Below the pieces are notes generated by a model that was given only the letters and a program-made list of their open reading frames with translations, was not told the DNA's origin and searched no databases. Shown here one piece after another: positions 37,701-46,765 of a stretch of DNA of 64,000 bases. This DNA comes from Citrobacter sp. FP75. Its GTDB lineage: Bacteria; Pseudomonadota; Gammaproteobacteria; Enterobacterales; Enterobacteriaceae. Where the stretch lies: positions 644,462 to 708,461 of the forward strand of contig NZ_JAFDOE010000003.1 of NCBI RefSeq assembly GCF_018342065.1. The letters are read 5' to 3'. Positions within the stretch are counted from its first letter, which is position 1. Every line of letters begins with the position of its first letter. Made by a program: the position numbers and the translations under genes.

Positions 37701-38053
37701 TTTGTAGACTCCTTTTTACACTTGTTTTACGATTATTGACGCAGCAGTTTTATCCATAATTACAAGCAATATCTCCCGGTCAATTATTGAAACGAGTAAT
37801 TGTCTTATTTAAACCAATAAAACAATTTAGAGAAAATAGAACCACTCTCCACATAATTATGCCAACCTTCACGGTTGAATTAGATAGGTGTTTTTAGAGA
37901 AAAAAGAAATCAATAAGAATATTACATTCTCATTTTCCCTTAATGAATCACTCAGCGATTCTGGCATTGATATTTATTAAAATTTGACATTTACGTCTCA
38001 TAAACATCTCTCAACTCGTTTTTTTCAGTATGTGTCACAAGCATGGCAAAATA

Positions 38054-38069
38054 TATGATTCAGATCACG
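38054..38069. promoter_or_regulatory. CRP-like site upstream of the T6SS operon
   Basis: TATGATTCAGATCACG matches the CRP consensus TGTGA-N6-TCACA at eight of ten positions. It lies about 230 bases before tssB and 350 before hcp. A single site by eye in an AT-rich region; binding is not shown. Confidence 0.35.
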
Positions 38070-38120
38070 TTACCGGATCTAAAATTCGATATGTTACTCT
38101 CCAAAGGGAGGAGTGGTTAA

Positions 38121-38177
38121 ATGATTAATTTGATAAATACATTGCAAAGTATATTCATTTTACCAATAAATCAATGA
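38121..38177 (+). CDS. Possible leader peptide upstream of tssB
   Basis: An 18-codon frame, MINLINTLQSIFILPINQ, begins nine bases after a near-perfect AGGGAGGAG ribosome-binding site, stronger than that of tssB itself. It ends in the loop of a perfect hairpin about 120 bases before tssB. Whether it is translated is unknown; its position suggests a leader ORF that could couple translation to the folding of the operon mRNA. Confidence 0.4.
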   Translation: MINLINTLQSIFILPINQ

Positions 38178-38190
38178 GTTATTTATTGGT
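38162..38190 (+). repeat. Perfect AT-rich hairpin in the tssB leader
   Basis: ACCAATAAAT (38162-38171) and its exact complement ATTTATTGGT (38181-38190) enclose a nine-base loop that contains the stop codon of the short leader ORF. There is no U tract directly after it, so it is not a standard terminator. Confidence 0.6.
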
Positions 38191-38297
38191 TAAATATTTC
38201 ATTTCAATTTTATTCATCGCGGTAATAGAATTGAAAATTAGAAACTGATTGCTGAAAAGATATTAGATGACATTTTCACTAATTAAGGATTACAGAC

Positions 38298-38795
38298 ATG
38301 AGCAGTAGTAAAAGCGACGGAAGTGTCGCTCCGAAAGAGAGAATTAACGTCCGCTATACCCCGAAGACAAACGGTGAAGTATCGGAAGTTGAGTTGCCGC
38401 TGAATATGCTGATTGTTGGCGATACAGGTAAAATAGATGATACACCGTTAGATGAGCGTAGTACGGTTTCTATTAATAAGAATAATTTTAATTCTGTTAT
38501 TGCTGAGGCGGGTATCAGTCTGAATTTTAATGTACCAAATCTGCTCAACAACAAAGCTGACGAAGAGATTAATGTCCATATGGATATTAATGCGCTGGAT
38601 GATTTTTCTCCGGATAACATCGCCAGACAGGTCCCTGAAATGAAGAGGTTGCTGGAGCTGCGTGAGGCGCTTGTCGCCCTGAAGGGGCCAATGGGAAATC
38701 TCCCGGCGTTTCGCGCCCAGATTCAGGCTTTGCTGGATGATGAAAATTCCCGCGAGCAGCTTCTCAACGAACTGGGTGTTATGAATAAAGATTAA
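38298..38795 (+). CDS. tssB: T6SS contractile sheath small subunit TssB (VipA)
   Basis: Forms the contractile sheath with TssC. The 165 residues contain RINVRYTPKTNGEVSEVELP and the sheath signature LNFNVPNLLNNKADEEINVH, then PEMKRLLELREALVALKGPM. AAGGATTACAG precedes the ATG. First structural gene of the 15-gene rightward T6SS operon; tssC follows after 16 bases. Confidence 0.95.
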   Translation: MSSSKSDGSVAPKERINVRYTPKTNGEVSEVELPLNMLIVGDTGKIDDTPLDERSTVSINKNNFNSVIAEAGISLNFNVPNLLNNKADEEINVHMDINALDDFSPDNIARQVPEMKRLLELREALVALKGPMGNLPAFRAQIQALLDDENSREQLLNELGVMNKD

Positions 38796-38811
38796 TCAAA
38801 AGGATAGCCGT

Positions 38812-40296
38812 ATGTCTTTACAGGAACAGGAATTACCCGTTGCAGAACCGCTCTCTGCGCCGCCCGCTTCACTGCTGGATGCCATTATGGCGCAGGCGCG
38901 CATCGAGCCGGAATCAGAAGGTTATGATATTGCTCGTCAGGGGGTTGCCGCCTTCATTGCCAGTATGCTGGAAAGCGGTGACCGACAGGAACCCGTTAAC
39001 AAGCTTGCTGTGGACAGTATGATTGCCACAATTGACGAGAAACTGAGCAAGCAGACGGACGTCATCAATCATGACGAGAATTTTCAAAAGCTGGAGTCAT
39101 TCTGGCGATCAGTGAAAACAACCGTTGATCGCACTGATTTTCGGGAAAATATTCAGATCCACATACTGCATGCAACGAAAGAAGAGCTTTTGGATGATTT
39201 CTCCTTTGCGCCGGAAATCACTCAGTCCGCGTATTATAAACATGTTTATTCCAGTGGTTACGGCGTGTTTGGAGGCGAACCCATCGCCGCAGTGATTGGT
39301 GGCTATACGTTTAATAACACCACGCCGGATATGAAGTTACTCCGCTATCTCAGTAGCGTCGGGGCAATGGCGCATGCGCCGTTTATTTCTTCCGTCTCTC
39401 CGACGTTCTTTGGCCTGAAGTCATACACTGAGCTGCCTCAGATTAAAGATCTTTATGCCGTATTTGAAGGACCGGCTTACGCCAAATGGCGTTCTTTACG
39501 GGAGTCTGAAGATTCACGGTATCTTGCGCTGACGGCACCACGTTTTCTGTTGCGCTTGCCTTATTCTCCGATTGAGAACCCCATTAAATCGTTTAACTAT
39601 CATGAAGATGTCACCGGTAGCCATGAGGATTTTCTCTGGGGTAATACCGCATTCTTGCTGGCATCCAGTATGACCGAAAGTTTTGCCCGGTATCGCTGGT
39701 GCCCAAATATTATCGGGCCGCAAAATGGTGGCGCGGTAAAAGACTTGCCCGTACATCTGTTTGAAGCAATGGGACAAATTCAGGCAAAAATCCCGACAGA
39801 AGTATTGATCACCGATCGACGTGAATTCGAACTTGCTGAGGAAGGTTTTATTACCCTGACAATGCGTAAAGGCAGTGATAATGCGGCATTTTTCTCGGCC
39901 AACTCTGTACAGAAACCCAAACGTTTCCCAAATACGCCCGAAGGTAAAGCCGCAGAAACCAACTACAAGCTGGGCACACAATTACCTTACATGTTTATTA
40001 TCAACAGGTTAGCTCATTACATTAAAGTATTGCAACGTGAGCAAATTGGTTCATGGAAAGAGCGTTCAGATCTTGAACGTGAGCTGAATAACTGGATCAG
40101 GCAGTACGTTGCCGATCAGGAGAATCCGCCAGCAGATGTTCGTAGCCGCAAGCCCCTGCGCGCCGCAAAAATCGAAGTGCTGGACGTTGAGGGCGACCCC
40201 GGCTGGTACCAGGTAGCAATGTCAGTACGTCCCCACTTTAAGTACATGGGCGCAAGCTTTGAGCTTTCTCTGGTAGGCCGCCTGGATAAGGAATAA
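38812..40296 (+). CDS. tssC: T6SS contractile sheath large subunit TssC (VipB)
   Basis: Large sheath subunit of 494 residues. Diagnostic stretches: NFQKLESFWRSVKTTVDRTD near residue 87, the GVFGGEPIAAVIGGYTFN block near 155, and PFISSVSPTFFGL. The C-terminal part (RPHFKYMGASFELSLVGRLD) provides the strand exchanged between sheath rings. The N-terminal segment should carry the TssH (ClpV) recognition helix in VipB-type systems. Family length and order next to tssB leave little doubt. Confidence 0.96.
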   Translation: MSLQEQELPVAEPLSAPPASLLDAIMAQARIEPESEGYDIARQGVAAFIASMLESGDRQEPVNKLAVDSMIATIDEKLSKQTDVINHDENFQKLESFWRSVKTTVDRTDFRENIQIHILHATKEELLDDFSFAPEITQSAYYKHVYSSGYGVFGGEPIAAVIGGYTFNNTTPDMKLLRYLSSVGAMAHAPFISSVSPTFFGLKSYTELPQIKDLYAVFEGPAYAKWRSLRESEDSRYLALTAPRFLLRLPYSPIENPIKSFNYHEDVTGSHEDFLWGNTAFLLASSMTESFARYRWCPNIIGPQNGGAVKDLPVHLFEAMGQIQAKIPTEVLITDRREFELAEEGFITLTMRKGSDNAAFFSANSVQKPKRFPNTPEGKAAETNYKLGTQLPYMFIINRLAHYIKVLQREQIGSWKERSDLERELNNWIRQYVADQENPPADVRSRKPLRAAKIEVLDVEGDPGWYQVAMSVRPHFKYMGASFELSLVGRLDKE

Positions 40297-40304
40297 AAAC
40301 CTTT

Positions 40305-40730
40305 ATGATCAGGGAACGTGAACGCAACAGTATCGCAAGTTTATTTGACCGTCTGGATGAAGCGACAGGGTTGCGTCCACCTTCTTTCGGCATTCAGGCT
40401 GTGCGGGACTCGATTAAACGTAATCTGCATAACGTACTGAATACCCGCCCCAGTAGCTGTCAGAGTGCGCCGGAAATGGGAATATCAGATCCGGGAAGTG
40501 AGGAGTTGGCACGTGGCAGCTTTCAGGACGCTCAGATAGAAAAGATCAAAGCCTGCATTGAACATTACGAACCCCGGATCGCTCAGGTCGATGTCGTCAT
40601 GGGCGATCCAGATGAAAATAGTCCGCTGGATCTTTGTTTCCAGGTTACGGCTTTTGTTGATATCGAAGGGTTAAAGAACGTGCTGGAATTTAATGTGTAC
40701 CTTAGCAGCCAGCATTACAGGATGGATTAA
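40305..40730 (+). CDS. tssE: T6SS baseplate protein TssE (gp25-like)
   Basis: Baseplate wedge component related to phage T4 gp25. The 141 residues hold SLFDRLDEATGLRPPSFG at the N terminus and the gp25 core ACIEHYEPRIAQVDVVMGD, followed by LCFQVTAFVDIEGLKNVLEF. It lies eight bases after tssC and five bases before tssF, the usual sheath-then-baseplate order. Confidence 0.93.
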   Translation: MIRERERNSIASLFDRLDEATGLRPPSFGIQAVRDSIKRNLHNVLNTRPSSCQSAPEMGISDPGSEELARGSFQDAQIEKIKACIEHYEPRIAQVDVVMGDPDENSPLDLCFQVTAFVDIEGLKNVLEFNVYLSSQHYRMD

Positions 40731-40735
40731 CGACG

Positions 40736-42565
40736 ATGACAATGGAAGAACGCTATTTTCGGGAAGAGCTGGACTATATTCGTCAGCTTGGGAAGCTTCA
40801 GGCGAAGGAAAAACCCCATCTGGCGCGGTTTCTGGCGGAAAAAGGTACCGATCCCGATGTGGAGCGTCTGATTGAGGGATTTGCATTTTTGGCAAGCACA
40901 ACGCGTGCAAAAATTGACGATGAGTTTCCCGAACTGACGCACAGTCTGATTAGTGCGCTCTGCCCCAACTATCTTCGCCCGACGCCCTCAATGACCATTA
41001 TTGAATATACGCCGGACGCGAGTACTATCACCACACCAGTCAAAGTTGTCCGCGGTGAGCAGGTGAAAAGCAAGTCCGTGACGTTGAACTCGGACGATGA
41101 GCTTTACAGTGACGACGACCGCGAACTACCGCCTGCCTGTACGTTCACTCTTAGCCGGGACGTATGGTTGTTACCTCTTCGGGTCATATCAGTAGTAAAT
41201 AACAGTAGTCATGCGCTGGGAACTATTGATATTACCTTTGCCTGTAATCCCAAAATCAGTTTAGCGACACTGGATCTGAATAAGTTGCGCTTCTGGCTGG
41301 GCAATGATGATAATTACACCCGCTGGCAGCTTTATCTGTGGCTGTGCCGCTATAACAGCGGGGCCGAGTTGATTATTAATGATAAGACTCTGTCATTGCC
41401 CGATTTCAGCTTGGCCCCTGTGGGTTTCAATAAGCAGGATGCGTTGCTGCCTTATCCTAAAAATGTTTACAGCGGCTACCGGATTTTACAGGAGTATCTG
41501 TGCTATCCGGACAGTTTCCTCTTTTTTGACGTCAGCGGTATTCAGACGCTTCCGGCTGAACTGACGGCTGAGCATTTCACCCTTCGTCTCCATTTTTCAC
41601 AGCCGCTTCCGGTTGACAGCAAAATCCGGGAAAACTCAATGCGCCTGTACTGCGCGCCTGCGGTTAACCTGTTTGTTCATCATGCAGAAGCGATAGCGTT
41701 ACAGGACGGACGGATTGAGTACCCGCTATGCGCCAGCCTTAAGCGCCCGGATTGCTATGACATTTTTGCCGTAAAACAAGTTTCCAGCAAACTGCGCTCT
41801 GCCAGCAAAGGCCGTGCGGAGATGGTGACAAAGGAATACCCCGAATTTAACGGTTTTCAGCATCAGGTAGAGTATGCCCGCCAGCGGGAGGTCATTTACT
41901 ACCAGCACCGTAAAAAAACATCGCTGTTTCGTCAGGGATTTGATCACTTTATTGCTTTCGTGCTGGCTGATAGCAACAAGCCAGAAGACTATTTGCTGAA
42001 AGACGAGGTGGCGTCGGTCAGCCTGATTTGTACCAGTCGAGAACTGCCTGTAAAACTACAGCCGGGGGATGTCTGCATCCCTGCGGGTAAAAAAACCGCC
42101 GCTGCCCCATTCAGGAATGTAACTAAACCCTCAACGCCGCTCTGGCCGGTACAGGACGGAAGCCTTCACTGGTCACTGCTGTCGTGTATGAACCTGAATT
42201 ATCTGTCGCTACTGGATCTTGATGCGATGAAGAAGATCCTGCATATCTTCGATTTGCCGGGTATCCATCACCCACAGTCGGCAAGGTTGTCACAACAAAA
42301 ACTGGACGCGATAGAACGTATTGATACCCGACCTGTCGATCATCTGTTTAAGGGCGTCCCCGTTCGTGGTCTTGCTACCACGCTGTATATCAATCCCCAG
42401 CCGTTTGTCTGCGAGGGTGAGATTTTTCTGCTGGGCACCATGCTTTCTTTTTTCTTTTCTTTGTATGCCAGCGTCAACAGTTTTCATGAACTGAGCATTA
42501 TTAACATCCGTACTCAGGAGAGCTATACATGGGCGGACAGAACCGGCCAGCATGCCCTGATGTAG
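40736..42565 (+). CDS. tssF: T6SS baseplate protein TssF (VasA)
   Basis: Baseplate wedge protein that forms a complex with TssG, TssE and TssK. The 609 residues begin ERYFREELDYIRQLGKLQAK, the standard TssF start, followed by GTDPDVERLIEGFAFLASTT and the conserved FPELTHSLISALCPNYLRPT. A second ATG two codons downstream could also initiate. It overlaps tssG by 37 bases. Confidence 0.95.
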   Translation: MTMEERYFREELDYIRQLGKLQAKEKPHLARFLAEKGTDPDVERLIEGFAFLASTTRAKIDDEFPELTHSLISALCPNYLRPTPSMTIIEYTPDASTITTPVKVVRGEQVKSKSVTLNSDDELYSDDDRELPPACTFTLSRDVWLLPLRVISVVNNSSHALGTIDITFACNPKISLATLDLNKLRFWLGNDDNYTRWQLYLWLCRYNSGAELIINDKTLSLPDFSLAPVGFNKQDALLPYPKNVYSGYRILQEYLCYPDSFLFFDVSGIQTLPAELTAEHFTLRLHFSQPLPVDSKIRENSMRLYCAPAVNLFVHHAEAIALQDGRIEYPLCASLKRPDCYDIFAVKQVSSKLRSASKGRAEMVTKEYPEFNGFQHQVEYARQREVIYYQHRKKTSLFRQGFDHFIAFVLADSNKPEDYLLKDEVASVSLICTSRELPVKLQPGDVCIPAGKKTAAAPFRNVTKPSTPLWPVQDGSLHWSLLSCMNLNYLSLLDLDAMKKILHIFDLPGIHHPQSARLSQQKLDAIERIDTRPVDHLFKGVPVRGLATTLYINPQPFVCEGEIFLLGTMLSFFFSLYASVNSFHELSIINIRTQESYTWADRTGQHALM

Positions 42566-43587
42566 ATGCGGCTGATGGTGTTTACAGCGAATTTTCTGTC
42601 GATGATATCAATTTTCGTCGCCAGAACTTTTTTTCGCTGGTTGATGCAATTTATCGGTTTACTGGCAAACACAATGACGTTTCGCTGGCGACAGACCCTG
42701 ATAAGGATGTTGTGCGCTTTGAAGCCGATACCCGTATTTCATTCCCTGGTAGTGATGTAGTCAAGGTGACAAAAAACAGTTGCGGTCAGTATGTTGTCAC
42801 CGTGGCGTTTTCCGGTCTGCACGGCAGTCAGTCGCCGTTGCCAGGATACTATCTGGATAAGATTGCGTGGGATCGTTTTCAGGGTGAAAGCGGGGTTGCG
42901 GATTTTTTCGATCTGTTTTCTCACCGGATGATCCAGTTCATCTGGCACATCTGGCGTAAGTATCGCTGGCATATCTGTTTTAACAACGGCGGTACGGATG
43001 AGTTTACGCAACGCATGTATGCCCTTGTCGGACTTGGTAACCAGAGCCAACGCGATCGTCTGGCTATTAATCACAGCAAGATGCTGGCGTATGCCGGGGT
43101 GCTGGCTGGTCCCGGTCGATCGCCAGAAATTATCTGCGATCTGGTTTCCCATTGTTTTGACCTTGAGGATGTGATGTTAGAGAGCTGGCAGTTGCGTAAG
43201 GTCGATATTCCGCCCTCACAGCAAAACAGGCTGGGAAGTTACCTGCAACGGGACTGGCAAAAAATGCCGCGTTCAGTGTTGGGGAAAAACTTGACGCTGG
43301 GTGGACGTGTGCCGGATCGAAGCGGCAAGTTTTTATTGTGTATCAGGGGATTATCACGCGAGCGTTTCCTTTCATTTTTACCCAATGGCGACAGCTTCCT
43401 GCCATTGACCATGTTTGTGGCATTTATTTTACGCGATCAACTGGCATGGGATCTGCGACTGGAAATGGCCCCGGACCAGATTGGTGGTATGCGTCTGGGT
43501 GAGGAGAAAACCTCCCGCCTTGGCTGGACCACCTTTATTGGCCAGCCAGAAGTATGCCCTGGCGTTACGATTCAGGTCCGGGCATAA
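42529..43587 (+). CDS. tssG: T6SS baseplate protein TssG (VasB)
   Basis: Partner of TssF in the baseplate wedge. The 352 residues contain INFRRQNFFSLVDAIYRFTG, FSGLHGSQSPLPGYYLD (the HG-SPLP motif of the family) and LAYAGVLAGPGRSPEIICDL. CAGGAG lies eight bases before the chosen ATG, and the start lies within the tssF 3' end, which suggests coupled translation. Confidence 0.94.
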   Translation: MGGQNRPACPDVDAADGVYSEFSVDDINFRRQNFFSLVDAIYRFTGKHNDVSLATDPDKDVVRFEADTRISFPGSDVVKVTKNSCGQYVVTVAFSGLHGSQSPLPGYYLDKIAWDRFQGESGVADFFDLFSHRMIQFIWHIWRKYRWHICFNNGGTDEFTQRMYALVGLGNQSQRDRLAINHSKMLAYAGVLAGPGRSPEIICDLVSHCFDLEDVMLESWQLRKVDIPPSQQNRLGSYLQRDWQKMPRSVLGKNLTLGGRVPDRSGKFLLCIRGLSRERFLSFLPNGDSFLPLTMFVAFILRDQLAWDLRLEMAPDQIGGMRLGEEKTSRLGWTTFIGQPEVCPGVTIQVRA

Positions 43588-43620
43588 AAAACAACAACCG
43601 ACAGGGAGTATCAGAACAGA

Positions 43621-44892
43621 ATGCCAGAGCAGAACCAGGATCAACACACTCAGCCAGTACTGACGTTACAGGTCATGAACGGCAATGAACTGGAAAGCGG
43701 ACGCGCTGCAAAGTGTGTGTTTACTCTACAGGGGGGCGATGTGGGTCATGCCAGTCAATGTCACTGGTCGCTTCAGGATCGCAGGCAGTCGATTGCTGAA
43801 TGTGCCTTTATTATTCGCTGGCAGGACGGCACATTCTGCCTGAAAAGCCATGTCGCTAATCTGGAAATTAATCAGGCTCCCATTGCGCAAAATGCTGGTC
43901 TGGTACACCTGCGTCAGGGTGACGAACTGCGGCTGAACAGCCTAATCCTCAAAGCGTTCATTGGCAGCGTCACACAGTATGAAGAACAGATGGCAACGCC
44001 GGAAACCATCGTTACCAACAGCGATCGCCTGACAGATTTGCTGGCTACTGAAGGCCTGCCAAAATATGAGGATTCCGGCGTTTACCGGGAAATTGCGCCA
44101 ACCGTCGTCAGTGGTTTTACACAGGATCCACTTGCCGCGCTACAGGCTGAAAGTCTGACGACGGGGCACCATCATACCGGACATGACCCGTTGTCAGTAA
44201 CACCCCCCATGTCCGATCTGGCGGATAACGGAGGGCTGGATAATCACTTTATGGATTTGCCGCCGGTTGAAGCCGATGAACTGCCGGATCTGGTTGATAT
44301 GGCTCGGCAACATGTTGCTGTGACGCCACTGATGCGGGGTCTTGACTGCGCACTGCCATTACGTGATTCACAGGATGCCAGTGACTTTCTGGAGGAAATG
44401 GGGCGGGCAATGCAGGCGACTGTTAAAGGGTTACTTAACCTGCAACATCAAAAAAACAGCCTGTCTGATAAACATTTACGCCCACTGGAAGACAATCCGC
44501 TGCGTCTGAATCTGGACTATGAAACCGCCCTCAGTGTGTTGTTTGCCGAAGGGAAAAGTCCGGTTCATCTTTCTGCACCTGCCGCCATTGCTGAGAGCCT
44601 GCGTAACGTTCGCCACCATGAAGAGGCTAATAAGGCCGCGATTGTCGAAGCGCTGCGCGTCATGCTGGACGCCTTCTCTCCCGCCAGCCTGATGCGCCGC
44701 TTCGCCCTGTATCGCCGCAGCCATGAACAACGTCAGGAAATGAATGATACATGGGCATGGCAGATGTACTGCAATTACTACGATGAACTGGCCTCCAGCC
44801 GCCAGCAGGGCTTTGAGATGCTTTTTAACGAGGTCTATGCGCAGGTGTATGACCGCGTGCTGCGTGAGAAACAGCGGGAGCCGGAAGTATGA
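43621..44892 (+). CDS. tagH: FHA-domain T6SS protein TagH (VasC)
   Basis: Forkhead-associated domain protein of 423 residues, corresponding in position to VasC of Vibrio. The N-terminal FHA-like region (about residues 10-105) contains GDVGHASQCHWSLQDRRQSI and LRQGDELRLNSLILKAFIG; the C-terminal helical half (about 230-423) contains FSPASLMRRFALYRRSHEQ, the conserved VasC end domain. No PpkA-type kinase or PppA phosphatase gene is in the operon, so phospho-regulation as in Pseudomonas is not evident. It overlaps tssJ by four bases. Confidence 0.88.
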   Translation: MPEQNQDQHTQPVLTLQVMNGNELESGRAAKCVFTLQGGDVGHASQCHWSLQDRRQSIAECAFIIRWQDGTFCLKSHVANLEINQAPIAQNAGLVHLRQGDELRLNSLILKAFIGSVTQYEEQMATPETIVTNSDRLTDLLATEGLPKYEDSGVYREIAPTVVSGFTQDPLAALQAESLTTGHHHTGHDPLSVTPPMSDLADNGGLDNHFMDLPPVEADELPDLVDMARQHVAVTPLMRGLDCALPLRDSQDASDFLEEMGRAMQATVKGLLNLQHQKNSLSDKHLRPLEDNPLRLNLDYETALSVLFAEGKSPVHLSAPAAIAESLRNVRHHEEANKAAIVEALRVMLDAFSPASLMRRFALYRRSHEQRQEMNDTWAWQMYCNYYDELASSRQQGFEMLFNEVYAQVYDRVLREKQREPEV

Positions 44893-45419
44893 AATGGCGC
44901 AGTTTGTCCGGTGCGATGCTGCTGCTGTTGATCGGAACCCTGAGCGGTTGTGAAACAGTGAAGAAGGTTTCGCAGGTGATTTCCAATCCGGATATTCAGG
45001 TCGGCAAGCTGGCAGATCAGCCTTCGGAGCTGACCATCACCATGCTGACTGAACCGGACACGAATCTCAATGATAGCGGAGAAGCCACCCCTGTTGATGT
45101 TCAGTTGATTTACTTAAGTGACGACTCAAAGTTGCAGGCGGCTGATTATGACCAGATCGCCACCACTCCGCTGGATAATGCGCTGGGGAAAAACTATTTG
45201 GATCATCAGGATTTTAATCTGCTGCCGGACACGATGAAAACGCTGCCGCCAGTAACGCTGGATGAAAAAACGCGCTTTATCGGTGTGGTCGCTTACTTTT
45301 CTGACGATCAGACTACGCAATGGAAACAAATTGAACCTGTCGCGAGCACAGGTCATCACTATCGCCTGCTGGTGCACGTGCGCGAAAGCAGCATTGAGAT
45401 GAAAAAAGAGGAACAATAA
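44889..45419 (+). CDS. tssJ: T6SS outer-membrane lipoprotein TssJ (VasD)
   Basis: Outer-membrane lipoprotein that anchors TssM. The 176 residues have a lipoprotein signal with the lipobox LSGC (Cys21), followed by a beta-sandwich domain of the SciN type: SELTITMLTEPDTNLNDSGE, then VDVQLIYLSDD and RFIGVVAYFSD. The residue after Cys is Glu, not Asp, which fits outer-membrane sorting. It overlaps tagH by four bases; tssK starts two bases later. Confidence 0.94.
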   Translation: MKWRSLSGAMLLLLIGTLSGCETVKKVSQVISNPDIQVGKLADQPSELTITMLTEPDTNLNDSGEATPVDVQLIYLSDDSKLQAADYDQIATTPLDNALGKNYLDHQDFNLLPDTMKTLPPVTLDEKTRFIGVVAYFSDDQTTQWKQIEPVASTGHHYRLLVHVRESSIEMKKEEQ

Positions 45420-45421
45420 CA

Positions 45422-46762
45422 ATGGCGATGAAAAATAAAGTCATCTGGCAGGAAGGCCTGTTCATTCAGCCGCAGCATTTTCAGCAACAGCAGCGTTTCA
45501 ATGATTATCAACTGGCCACTCGTCTGACATCAATGGCGGGTTTTGCATGGGGATTCAGCGAGTTATCCATTAACCAGCAGCATCTGCTACAGGGGAAAAT
45601 CGTACTGGATAAAGCGGTCGGGTGTATGCCCGACGGTACGGTATTCTCCCTGCCCGATCAGGATGTGTTGCCCGTACCGTATCAACCTGTAGCGTTTGAT
45701 ACAGAAGAAAGCCGGACGCTGTATCTGGCGTTGCCCGTCAACCACGATGCGATTAATGAAATTGCCGGACGGCACAGTACCGGACAGGGGAACGGGCGTT
45801 ACCGCCTGAACTATACGGATGTACGCGACCAGCACACCGATGAAGGTAATGCCATACAGCTGGCGCTGGGACAGTTGTTGCCGCATATTGTCACCGGCGC
45901 AGAAGATTTAAGTTCATTTACCACTTTGCCCCTGTGTCGGATTCTGGCTCGCGATACAAACGGTTCACTGTTGCTTGACTCCTCTTTTATCCCAACCTGC
46001 CAGACTATCAAGGCCAGTCAGGTACTTACCAGTTTTCTGGAAGAAGTTCAGGAGACTATCAGTAACCGCACCGGGGATCTGGCAAAGCGTATTGGCTCCC
46101 CTGAGCAGAGTGGCATTGCTGACGTAGCGGAATTCATGATGCTACAGATGTTAAACCGCAGTCAGGGACGTTTTTCTCATCGTAAGAACCTCAGCGTTTT
46201 ACATCCAGAAACGCTGTATCTCGATCTGGCAGAACTTCTGGGAGAACTGATGACGTTTACGTCAGCAGCACGCATTCCCTGTGAGTATGATGTTTATAAC
46301 CATCACGACTTGACCACCTCGTTCCACAGGTTGCTTCTCGCTGTGCGCAGGGAACTAGGCATAGTATTGCGGCCACGAGCACTGAACCTGCCGCTGTCGA
46401 AAAATGAGGGAATTTATCAGGCCACGATCAACGATATGCAACTGTTGCAGGATGCCAGTTTTGTACTGGCAGTCTACGCACAGACTCCCCACGATCAGCT
46501 TCTGCGTCAGTTTGTTCAACAGTCCAAAGTGTCGTCACCGGAAAAAATTCGCAACATGGTCAGCGTACAGGTACCGGGGATACAGCTCAGGCCTCTATCC
46601 TCTGCTCCGCGTCAGTTGCCTTTCCACGCCAATTATATCTATTTCAGCTTGGATAAAACGGGCAAAGAATGGGCCGACGTGGCCGTCAGTGGTGCGATTG
46701 CCCTTCATGTGTCGGGTACCTTCCCGGCGCTGGATATGCAACTGTGGGCAGTGAGAGGGTAA
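45422..46762 (+). CDS. tssK: T6SS baseplate-membrane connector TssK (VasE)
   Basis: Trimeric adaptor that links the baseplate to the TssJLM membrane complex. The 446 residues begin with the invariant KVIWQEGLFIQPQHFQQQQR, and also show FAWGFSELSINQQHL and the HPETLYLDLAELLGELMTFT segment near residue 265. It lies between tssJ and tssL, as in V. cholerae. Confidence 0.96.
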   Translation: MAMKNKVIWQEGLFIQPQHFQQQQRFNDYQLATRLTSMAGFAWGFSELSINQQHLLQGKIVLDKAVGCMPDGTVFSLPDQDVLPVPYQPVAFDTEESRTLYLALPVNHDAINEIAGRHSTGQGNGRYRLNYTDVRDQHTDEGNAIQLALGQLLPHIVTGAEDLSSFTTLPLCRILARDTNGSLLLDSSFIPTCQTIKASQVLTSFLEEVQETISNRTGDLAKRIGSPEQSGIADVAEFMMLQMLNRSQGRFSHRKNLSVLHPETLYLDLAELLGELMTFTSAARIPCEYDVYNHHDLTTSFHRLLLAVRRELGIVLRPRALNLPLSKNEGIYQATINDMQLLQDASFVLAVYAQTPHDQLLRQFVQQSKVSSPEKIRNMVSVQVPGIQLRPLSSAPRQLPFHANYIYFSLDKTGKEWADVAVSGAIALHVSGTFPALDMQLWAVRG

Positions 46763-46765
46763 ACC

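Larger units (their letters stand above)
37701..38297. other. AT-rich divergent promoter region of the two T6SS units
   Basis: A 597-base AT-rich gap between hcp (leftward) and tssB (rightward). It contains a CRP-like site, a short leader ORF with a strong Shine-Dalgarno and an AT hairpin, listed separately. I searched both strands for the sigma-54 pattern (GG-N10-GC) used by some T6SS operons and found none. AT-richness makes H-NS silencing likely, but this is inference. Confidence 0.5.

Noticed and set aside
37701..38297. Sigma-54 promoter for the T6SS operons
   Set aside because: I looked for GG-N10-GC on both strands because many T6SS operons are RpoN-dependent; no match was found.
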